NCBI GenBank assembly: GCA_032622095.1
Contig: CP136062.1
Coordinates: 51,659,349 to 51,723,348, forward strand
DNA length: 64,000 bases
Direction: 5' to 3'
Origin: Siphonodentalium dalli
Taxonomy: Eukaryota > Mollusca > Scaphopoda > Gadilida > Siphonodentaliidae
Position 1 is the first letter of the stretch, and every line of letters begins with the position of its first letter. A program made the position numbers and the translations under genes. The notes below the pieces were generated by a model. The model saw only the letters and a program-made list of their open reading frames with translations, ran no database searches and had not been told where the DNA came from. Below, piece by piece: positions 51,214 through 60,393 of the stretch.

Positions 51214-51522
51214 TTGATTTATTGATTAGGGTTTAATGTCGCTTTCAGCAACTAAGGCCATATCACGACATTGCCAGTTTTAGTGGTGGAGGAAATCCGC
51301 ACACTTAGGGCTAATCTAACAGTGATTTCAATGGCTGATAAACTTGTGGACCATGTGGTGCAAACCACCTGCTATCAGAGAGTAACTGGCAACTCCACCA
51401 GATAACAAACTTGAGTTACAAAGTGCACGATGGAAACATGTGGATTTGAACCCTCCTCGCCATCTCTGGCGGGCGAGATGGCTTGAAGTTGTACCCCTAA
51501 CGGACTGAGCCACCGAAGCCAC
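51214..51522 (-). mobile_element. tRNA-derived SINE, complete, with 15-bp target duplication
   Basis: The minus strand begins GTGGCTTCGGTGGCTCAGTC, with an A-box-like TGGCTCAGTCCGTTAGGG and a B-box GGTTCAAATCC (51452-51442), the pol III promoter of a tRNA-type head. The body has GCAATGTCGTGATATGGCC and the 3' end GCTGAAAGCGACATTAAACC, then a short AATCAATAAATCAATCA tail. TACACATAATTTTGA is perfectly duplicated at 51199-51213 and 51523-51537. It encodes no protein and depends on a LINE for movement. Confidence 0.9.
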
Positions 51523-51539
51523 TACACATAATTTTGAAA

Positions 51540-52000
51540 TCTGCAGGCCTGTTAGTACATGAGCGGCTTTAAAATCTAGAAAGAAGGTAACTGACCGAAG
51601 AGTTTATCTACCTGTGTAACAATCAGCTTCAAATTAACCTTGTATGATGTTTTCTATATTTGTACTGCTGTAATATAACCAAAGTACTAAACTTAATTAA
51701 TAACAACATGATACAAATACTCCAAAATTTTGCTGCATACCAAACTTAAGATATATCTATGAATTTCAAACCATGTGATACATGTCATTCTTTTTTCAGT
51801 TAATTGTTGTTTGAATACAGGTATAATACTAGTAGTTCACCTGACACCACAAGAGTAACTACAGTTAACAAGAATTTGCTGCTAATTGACCTATTGTCAT
51901 CTGACTAAGCAGACACTGCCTATAGTGCAGTGCACTTACTAGCACTTATATAATATGATGACACATTATTATTACCACATTACATGGAATTCTTTAGAGA
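51540..52000. other. No gene seen
   Basis: AT-rich DNA without recognised repeats or coding frames. Confidence 0.35.
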
Positions 52001-52004
52001 ACAC

Positions 52005-52290
52005 CATGAGGTCCCCAGAGTGTGAATTTAGAGAGGCTATCCCACACAGTGGGCTAGCATCACCAAATTCACCCTCTGGGTATCTCATTCTGCTTAGTAT
52101 CATCTTCTGGGAAGTATCTATAGTCTCAAATTAACTGTTTTTAGTTACTTATTCCCTTCTGGGATGTTTTTCCATATCCCTTAATTTGCAGAAGATAAAA
52201 GGAGAACTTTAATCTGATCGTAGGTCTCCCATAACAGTTGAGGTTTATGCAGAATGAGGTACCCAGAGAATGAATTTGGTGTTTATTATG
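52005..52290. mobile_element. CAAGYCTGAG-family MITE, both ends lost
   Basis: One arm palindrome (52008-52095), spacer pieces (ATCTTCTGGGAAGTATCTAT, TTAATTTGCAGAAGATAAA) and a short start of the other arm. Confidence 0.7.
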
Positions 52291-52369
52291 CAGGATAAAA
52301 CAAGAATAGATAGGAATGTACGCCAAATAATGTATTTACCTTGTACTTTGGTTATGGCATGACCTCATG

Positions 52370-52562
52370 TACAGTATGCTCTAAGTAATCGACTCCTTAA
52401 CCACACCAGAATTATGGGTAATTTTTCAGGATTTAGTCGGAAATATGGCCTGTTGCCATTCATCGGAAAGCTCTAAGTGAAGCGATATTTCCGACTAAAT
52501 CCTGAAAAATTACCCATAATTCTTCTGTGGTTAAGGAGTCGATTATTTAGGGCATTATTGTA
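52370..52562. mobile_element. Tc1/mariner-like foldback MITE
   Basis: TACAGTATGCTCTAAGTAAT to GGGCATTATTGTA. The right inner arm is shortened (the left TGCCATTCATCGG has no partner). Confidence 0.88.
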
Positions 52563-52754
52563 TGATCCCAGACGGAAGAAATATCCTTTAAGACCGAAAA
52601 TTAAGCATCACAAAGCAAGTGGGTGTGAGTTTTTCATGTCCTCTGCGCACTCGAAAGCCCCATTTCTTTTATGCCACTGGCAGCGCTGGCTGACTTATTT
52701 CAATTCCCTGATGATAATGATGGAAGACGGTGCCTCAAAAAGACAATGCCACTT

Positions 52755-52880
52755 GCTAGTCCAAGTCTTCTCGTACTAAAACCAGCTAAGATATTGGGAT
52801 GGCGAGATGCTGGATTTATATCCAGCATCTCGCCATCCCAATATCTTAGCTGGTTTTAGTACGAGAAGACTTGGACTAGC
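52755..52880. repeat. Perfect 61-bp inverted repeat with a 4-base loop
   Basis: Left arm 52755-52815 (starts GCTAGTCCAAGTCTTCTCGT), loop TTAT, right arm 52820-52880. All 61 positions pair. It is not a member of any repeat family seen elsewhere in the window. The left arm and 80 bp before it can be read as an open frame (ALESPISFMPLAALADLFQF), but no domain is recognised. Confidence 0.95.
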
Positions 52881-53500
52881 CACTTGCATGACATAAATAA
52901 AATCATAGAAGGGTGAACTTCAGCTATACCATAATGATAATGTCACTTCTTTCTGATAAAAGTCCATTTCTCCCTAATAACCAATCATGGACAAGTGACT
53001 TCTCCCAATTTGAGAGGTTCTGGACGGCTGTGCATGCCAGGTGTCAGTCTGGAGTAAACTACATACCCACATATAACAAGAAATTATGGCATTGAAACCA
53101 TGTAAAAAAGGACGACCATGCAGTCACGACCTGCACTATTCAGAACTCAATGTGTTAACTTATATATAGGAACGTCAAGATTTAATTAACTATAAATATT
53201 TATCATAACCAATTGCGTACACGAAGTTGATTGCTTGTGGTAGGGGGTGGGATCTACCTCTGAATTTTCATATTGCACCCACATCTTTCACGTCTCCCTG
53301 GGGCCATTTTTTCGAATGGCCCATATTCCCATTCTCAATTTGGATGAAATTTTAGTTGTACTCGCCTCCCCAACCCCTGGCCTTGGAAATTGGGGTTCAG
53401 ATGAGTAAAAACTCCGGTTTGCCCCCGTGGGCTCATAATTTGGGTTGTTTGATTGTTTGAAATCACAACCCGAATCATTAGAATATAAGTAAGGATCGAA

Positions 53501-54142
53501 GAACATTCAATTTCCAAGAACATGTTTTTGGTTGTTCCGACAAATCCTATACCTTACCGTAGTGATTTAGTTTGGGATTTTATCAGTTTGATTACGATTG
53601 CATGGAGCTACATTTATACTAGGATTGAGTAATTTTCATTCAATCCACCGGAGCCATGCACTATATGAAACAACGTTAACCCAACCAAACCTAATGCCAA
53701 CCGTGCTGACCATTTGCTAACGTCATGGTATTATAAATGCATATTATTTGTTTAATTAAAATGGCAAACATAGGCCTATGTCACTGTCAGTATGCGCATT
53801 TCTCTAGCATATATTGCCACGGCACAGCGGTCCTCGTGTTCTTAATTAAAATCAGATAGAATTTATTGAGAAAAATATTACACATTCTTATGAGTGAGAA
53901 CTTGGGTTTGAACTTTGGAAGAACATTCAATTTCCAAGAACATGTTTTTGTTCGTACCTGTAGGCCTACATATCTATAGTGATTGGGATTTGATCAGTTT
54001 GATTACAACTGCATGGAGATACATTTATAGGAAATAAATACTAGCATTAAGTAATTTTTATTCCATCAACCGGAGCCATGCACTATGATTCTATGAAACA
54101 ACATCAACCCAACCAAACCTAATGCCAACCGTACTGACATTA
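53501..54142. repeat. Tandem duplication, about 420-bp period
   Basis: AGAACATTCAATTTCCAAGA and CCGGAGCCATGCACTATATG with CCCAACCAAACCTAATGCCA occur at 53501-53713 and again at 53924-54142, with indels. Confidence 0.82.
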
Positions 54143-54554
54143 TGCCTACTTTGTCGCCGTTAAAACGTCAATAACTTTCGCGGGGAAATGCGCGTGCAAA
54201 TATGACGTCGCTTTGGATACAACATATGACGTAACATAACAGTTTATCTGTTTACGTGAACGTGCGTTTACTAATTTACTAAACTAAAGAAAAGTTTATT
54301 TAGTGATATGATAAACATTCAAGATATTTACGATATGAATTATGTTGTTTTCGCGAGGTGGCTAAGGAAAAGTTGCAGTTTTACGTAAATTTCCCGAATG
54401 GCATAGCAACCCGAGTCCGGTCAACAATATTTATGATTTAAGTCATGATTATTGTTCAAAGAATAAACCATGTAATGCCTTAACGCAATGAATACTGTTA
54501 TATTGGCTATATGAAAAGTAACATTTTGTAGTTTTAATTTAATTGCAATGACGT

Positions 54555-54616
54555 TTCAAGATGGCGCCCCTCAAATTCAAAATGGCGGCGCCCCTAATTC
54601 AAGATGGCGGCGCCAA
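54555..54616 (+). promoter_or_regulatory. Three tandem AAGATGGCGGC-type motifs (YY1-like)
   Basis: TTCAAGATGGCGCCCCTC, TTCAAAATGGCGGCGCCCCT and TTCAAGATGGCGGCGCC follow each other at about 21-bp spacing in a CpG-richer stretch (about 54150-54640). The AAGATGGCGGC core is the known YY1 site common just downstream of metazoan start sites. No linked coding exon was recognised, so promoter function is speculative; it could also be a tandem repeat flanking the element at 54641. Confidence 0.35.
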
Positions 54617-54640
54617 TGTTCGAAAGTGAAAACAATATAA

Positions 54641-57209
54641 GGACGACCAGCACATACAGCTATGCTCTCAGTAAGCGACCTGTTTAACGAGGTTATGGGC
54701 CGGTACTTACCGCGGTGTTACCACCAAAATACCGCGGTTATCATTCTGTACCGCGACGGAGGGCGGTTGACCCGCGGTACTGGTACGGTATTTTTACCGT
54801 TGGTTACCGCAGGTCACCGCGTTATTGGTGTTCGTTACCGCCGTACACCGCGGTATTTTTTTCGTAACCGCGTTCAAATTACCGCTAACGGCCCTCCACC
54901 GCGGAGAGAACACGACTGAAACAAGGCGTCACACGGTAGGTAAATGATTATGAATAACTTTTGTATTGAATGAATACATGTAAGCTGCACGTAATTATGT
55001 ATACGTAATTAATATAAATGAATGCAATCGGATTGGTTTACATGTAACATATTACAAATGTACACGTACATCACGTCGGCGGTTTTTGAACTCAGCTATA
55101 ATTGCTTACGGCGACTGGATTACGCAAAACACCTTGGAGTAATAGTTTTGTTGTTAGCATCTATCTTACATATCGTCAAATGATTTACGCACCCGATTCC
55201 TATATCGGTTTCCACTCATGTGGATTTTTTTTTTTTTTTGTGTTTCCGAAATCTAAATTTCTTATAAAAATGGGAAAACTAAATCCTCCATTTATCTGAA
55301 TTTGGTCGAAACCAGCGGGGACGGTGCATTAGTAACACTGAGTCCGAGTTTAGTCTTGGAGGCCAGAGCGGCGATCGTTGCAGAAATATTCATATTCGTT
55401 CAAATCTATAGTTGTGTTCATATGCCAAACATAATCGGCGCGTAAATAGTATATTATCGCCAAGACGTATGATTGTGCGCATTCGTGAAATAGTAAAGCA
55501 ATTTACAAACATTTGCGCCTGAAGATTTCTTGTCGGTGGGAATAAAATGTATAACTAAGAAAGCGTGGCACATGTCATGTAGCAAAGTAAAGTTGTTATC
55601 ATCACCAATGTGCGCGACAAAAGACACACGCAAAACACCAAACATTGAAAGACACAACGTTGTCAAATCAGTCTTTGATTTTGTTACGTGAACATTCATT
55701 GTGCTCACGAGTGCGTGTCGGGCGGCATCGTTTGATGTGAAATTGCAACTTTTGGCGAGGGCGTGCACTTGTAGTTCTCGGTGGGTCGCAGTATAAATTA
55801 TATCACATACCGGTATTCCTATCTAATCGTTATTCGGAAAAAAACATGCATGGTGTTGGAAAGATAAAATATGTTTGTTTGGTTATATACAGAGGTTAAC
55901 ATTGTAACATAATTATTTCAAGTGATCGAATTCGGTGTGTTTTAGTCCTTGTTAGTTTATTCCCGATACGGTAGCAATAAAGAGCGTTTGTCTCACTTTT
56001 GTGCGACAAATATTTATAAATAGCTATTACGTGCACAACATTTTAAAGATCGAATGAGACTTGTCTGTTTAAAGCCACTTAGCGGTTCGCACATAATATT
56101 ATTCGCAATACCAAAATAGATCGATAAATATCTGAACTACCTTCTGCGAGCATTATGTAAGCCAAACGGACGCATTGAAGTAATGGAAATACAAGTGTCC
56201 AAAACACAAAACAGCCATTCGTGCGTCACGTGTGTAGTTTTACTATATAATAGCACCATCAACAAAACACAAATATTTATTTCACCCATTGAGGCCAGTT
56301 ATAAAAAGACATGACGACATCTTAATTTAAGTGCCCCGTGACCTATATTAACAAAGTATGCCAGCTGCAGTATGACGTAATCAGTGACACGTGCTTTTGC
56401 CAGAATGTGTTTTTTTCCCCCTGGATATACGGGAGTTCCACGTTGTGTCTTTTATTGCTAAGACAATAATTCCCGTTATACGAACAAATTGTGTTTGTGA
56501 TTTGCAGTTGATGAATGTCAATAAAGTTAATAACGATATTTATTCTGGGGACTATTTAAATAGTGGTCGTTATCATTCAATTTAGGGATCACGTACATCT
56601 GAACATTGATATAAACTGTATAGATACGGGATTTATCGAGCTGTCTAAAATGGCCGAAATGATTTGTTCCCTTCCCGATAACCAACACTGATTACAAATA
56701 GTGTCATTTATGGGAATTTTAGGCAGTAAAACGAGACTAGAAATGTTATTGTAATATTTTAATATTCACATTAATTGAAAAATGACTTTCTCAAAGTAAC
56801 TTATACTTACCTTTACTTAATCTGGAAGCCCGTTATAATGGGCATATTTCCCGATACTCGGCTTTCATCTATTTCAATATTTTAATAATACACTTCACGG
56901 TACACAAACATGGATGGAGATCGTGGAAACGGCCGTCCTATTTTGGAAGATTGACGGTCAGCCATCGAATCCCGTCATTAACCTCGTTACAAAAATGCTA
57001 CCGCGTAGCGGTAATGTCACCGCGTGGTACCGTGGTACCGCGGTACGCGCGTGGTAGTGCAACCGCAAATCGGCGGTATGTCGCGGTATTGCACCGCGGT
57101 ATTAACGCATGTACACCTCGTTAAAACAGGTCGCTTAATTTGAGCAGTGCTGTACATGTATGTTGCTGCGCAACATATGAGCGGCTGGGCTGTGCCCAGC
57201 TGGTCGTCC
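54641..57209. mobile_element. 2.57-kb DNA element with TACCGCGGTA-rich subterminal regions
   Basis: Inverted ends GGACGACCAGC and GCTGGTCGTCC. TTAA follows on the right (57210-57213) and ATAA precedes on the left, possibly a TTAA target with one change. A second mirrored block, TAAGCGACCTGTTTAACGAG, lies 30 bp in on the left and about 75 bp in on the right. Next to each block is a cluster of ACCGCGGTA-like sites (54699-54900 and 56995-57105). The middle is CpG-rich relative to the window. It has no recognised transposase (open frame 55454-55768 has no motif) and contains a piece (55365-55470) related to the element at 31373-31904. Confidence 0.72.
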
Positions 57210-57213
57210 TTAA

Positions 57214-58130
57214 ATAAATAGTGGGTCAAACGACCTTTCGTTCAGTTTTCATTTCCCAAACCTGGGATTCCTTGTATTTACCGCCAATCAAAACTTACTC
57301 TAAGAAATGTGTGCGCCAATAAAAAACTATTAACATGTCACGTGCTCTTGGTGTGGAAATTCCGAAGGTGTGGCTAAAGGTTGTTAAAAATAGTATCCAT
57401 GACGTCATGTTATACCGGAAGAGAGAAATAATTTGTTCTAAGTCCAAGAAATCAACATAAATTGACATTTTTTTATAATTTCAAGCAGATCTGTCTTTAA
57501 AATACATTTTATTTTGGAACCTGGATGCTGTTACCTTTATTGTCGGTAAAACTATCGCCGAACGAAAAGTCACAAACCCTGCAACTATTAATTCCGATTC
57601 TGAGAATCGGCTTCACATGGGTTGAAGCGGCCATGACGGCACTGGCACGTGACCATGTTTACACCTGTCAATCACGACTAATTTTACATTTATATTTAGT
57701 GCGGTGTGACGTAATTTGGGGGAAGCCCGCAACCGCACAGAAATGAAAAGTTGATGGGAGTGCAATAGACTCAGTATCAGCATGAATCTGAGTGTATGTT
57801 TACAAAGACTGGCCAGGTGTCTGTGCTGCCCAGAGAGAAGTCAAATCGAATGGCAATTGTGTTAAAGTATGAATCTTTTCATGACGAGAGCTGCGCTAGT
57901 GCAGCATTAAAGATACAGATGGCCTTCGCGACGGCTATAAATGGAAAGAATATTAAAATATAGACAAATTTTGTTCTTATACCAATATTAAATGTCGCAA
58001 TAAATAGCATTTTATTGTCAAGATCATACGCCTTGTTAGTAAACAAAAACCAAACAAGAGGTGTGCATTCGCGTGCTAGCATACCCCCCACCGTGGCAAA
58101 TTCAACCCGCATTATCCGTAAACCCAACAA
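57214..58130. other. No gene supported; repeat-derived piece at 57880-58040
   Basis: 57525-57746 is open for 73 codons without a known motif. 57879-57920 repeats the CCCTTNCATGA element end (CATGACGAGAGCTGCGCTAG). 57920-58040 resembles the inside of 31373-31904. Confidence 0.4.
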
Positions 58131-58139
58131 AAAAGATTT

Positions 58140-58832
58140 TTAACTTTAAAGAAAAATTTGGATTAATAATATTGATATGGTGTCGCAAGGAAGCTTGTAC
58201 AGAAAAAAATATTCAAATTGGTTCATATTTGTTCGAATGATTGCAGAAACCCAAAAAAGGGTAGAAAATGAAACGCAACCTTAACATCTAAGATGGCTTT
58301 TGTCGAGTGTTTCGTCAGTCAAACCAAACTTCTGCTAAGAAGGCACACAACTCCAGGGAAACAATTTGGACAAAGCTGATTTTCAAAATAAGTCGAAAAT
58401 GAAGTGTAATGTTAGGAAAAACAGTCCGAGCCAACCCTGAGCCGCATCATGTAGAGAGGGTGTTATGAGAAGCATGTAGACCAAAAATTATTGAAATCGG
58501 TTCATATTTGTTAAAGTTATTAAGTCCGGCAGAATTTTCTAAGTCAAAATAAGTCGAAAAGTAAGGCGTAACTTAAAAAAAGAAAGTCGGACCGCACCGC
58601 AATTAGCATCATGCGGAGAGGCGGTCCTAAAGAGATTGCATGCATACAAACAATTATTGAAATCGGTTCATAGTTGTTCGAGTTATGAGGTCGGACGGAC
58701 GGACGGATGGATGGACGGACGGACGGACACACAGAGGGAGAAAGTGTGACGGACAGACGCAGAATGTGTGACGGACAGACGCAGTCCATCCAGTATACTC
58801 CCCATTTTCTTCTAAAGTGGGGGTATAATTAT
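58140..58832. repeat. TATACCCCC-type repeat with GGAC-rich 3' part
   Basis: Two or three roughly 150-bp units with TTGAAATCGGTTCATANTTG and AAATAAGTCGAAAA. They are followed by GGACGGACGGATGG runs (58692-58780) and a terminal stem of CAGTATACTCCCCATTTTC with AAAGTGGGGGTATAA. Confidence 0.75.
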
Positions 58833-58900
58833 GATACAATACAGTATGTACAGAGTGTGCTATATGCAAAACATCAACACTGGGGAGACTCCACTACATG

Positions 58901-59118
58901 TACAGTAATGCTCTAATTAATCGACTCCTAAAACACAGCAGAATTATGGGTAACTTTTCAGGATTTAGTCGGAAATATGGCTTGTTGCCATTCATCGGAA
59001 AGCTCTCCCCCTGAGAGCTTTCCGATGAATGGCAACAAGCCATATTTCCGACTAAATCCTGAAAAGTTACCCATAATTCTGCTGTGGTTAAGAGGTCGAT
59101 TACTTAGGGCATTAGTGT
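58901..59118. mobile_element. Tc1/mariner-like foldback MITE, complete
   Basis: TACAGTAATGCTCTAATTAA mirrored at GATTACTTAGGGCATTAGTG. Arms are nearly perfect around CTCTCCCCCTGAGAG (about 59005). Confidence 0.92.
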
Positions 59119-59357
59119 AAGTAAACTTTGGTTAACATTGCCACCATATTGTTTACAACATACCAATATCACCCTCGCTAATCCTCGCCACTCAAGATTT
59201 TGGTGTTGCATGGGTCAACGTGAATCACCCTCCTAAAATAATTGCCACGGTGTTGAGTGTTTTACTTACCGGTACTATAGTATCGCACACTCTGCGTGAT
59301 GTGTATAAACAAATGGTCGGCTCACACAAAGTGTGTTTTGTGGATAATATATCGCAT

Positions 59358-59652
59358 TCATACTACCATATACTATTAGTATATTATTGAGGAAATTCAT
59401 TACATTTGTATTTGGTAACTTTTATTTCTAAATTATAACCTACAACCAAGACCAATATAAACAATATAGGCGAAACAATATAAAACTGGATGTTCCTACT
59501 AAGGACAATATATCCAGAGGGCATGAACAGGTCAGACACCTTATGGTGAATAATATTAATCTCTACCGTATACTATTAGTATATTATTGAGGAAATTCAT
59601 TATGTGGTAACTTTTATTTCTAAATTATAACCTACAACCAAGACCAATTTAA
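59358..59652. repeat. 90-bp direct repeat, two copies
   Basis: ATACTATTAGTATATTATTG and TTATAACCTACAACCAAGAC occur at about 59368-59455 and 59570-59648. The second copy ends exactly at the TTAA where the next element begins. Confidence 0.85.
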
Positions 59653-60043
59653 CCCTTTACCCAACAAACCGGCCAAAACCGGCCAAATAAAGCTTCAACA
59701 GCCTAAATTATCTTGTGTCTGTCTCAATAGAACCATACAAATATGGATATCATTGGAACCGGCTCCTTGACCACATTGTGATAGTTACAGTTAGCCCTGT
59801 GCCAATGCATTCTCTTATATATGCGAGTCGACCATAGGTCGCCTCGCATATATAAGAGAATGCATTGGCCTAAAAAAAATCTTTTTTTAACACTTTTTAC
59901 CATTTTTTCTTACATTCTTTAACAATTTTATAATTTTTAATGTGTTAAGCCAATGCATTCTCTTATATATGCGAGGCGACCTATGGTCGACTCGCATATA
60001 TACGAGAATGCATTGGCACAGGGCCCTTCTGTTGGGTAAAGGG
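59653..60043 (+). mobile_element. piggyBac-like MITE, CCCTTTACCC family (copy E)
   Basis: 391 bp, TTAA at 59649-59652 and 60044-60047. Hairpins at about 59801-59869 and 59949-60017. Right end GGGCCCTTCTGTTGGGTAAA. Confidence 0.9.
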
Positions 60044-60051
60044 TTAACCTT

Positions 60052-60254
60052 ACCCTTTCAAGATCCTGTGCCATTGCATTCTCTTATAGATGTGAGGCTC
60101 TCTAAATATACGCACTGGCTTACAAGGTCAATGTAAATATTGTATTCTCTTATACATGTATATACGAGGCTCCATATGGGAGACTATAAGAGAATGCAAT
60201 AATAATTGGCACAGGGTTTTAGCAAAATTTCAAGAAGCTCCAGTCATGGAAGGG
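60052..60254 (-). mobile_element. piggyBac-like MITE, CCCTTNCATGA family, left end deleted
   Basis: CCCTTTCA is joined directly to AGATCCTGTGCCATTGCATT, so about 35 bp of the left end is missing. Right end GCTCCAGTCATGGAAGGG with TTAA (60255-60258). Hairpins decayed. Confidence 0.72.
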
Positions 60255-60393
60255 TTAACAGGGTTTGACCAGTACAATGAAATTCCATAATGCCCTGCCG
60301 ATAATGATATACTGTGTATTCTCTCAAATTACAATAGACCCGCCTACCACTAGGACGATATATAAAAACACAGGACCTGTGTTCTCTCTCTCT

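Noticed and set aside
51442-51522. Functional tRNA gene
   Set aside because: A and B boxes are present, but the stretch cannot form a full cloverleaf and is the head of a SINE with target duplication.
55454-55768. 104-codon frame inside the 2.57-kb element as a transposase
   Set aside because: No catalytic or zinc-binding pattern is visible, and part of it overlaps sequence shared with a non-coding element at 31373-31904.
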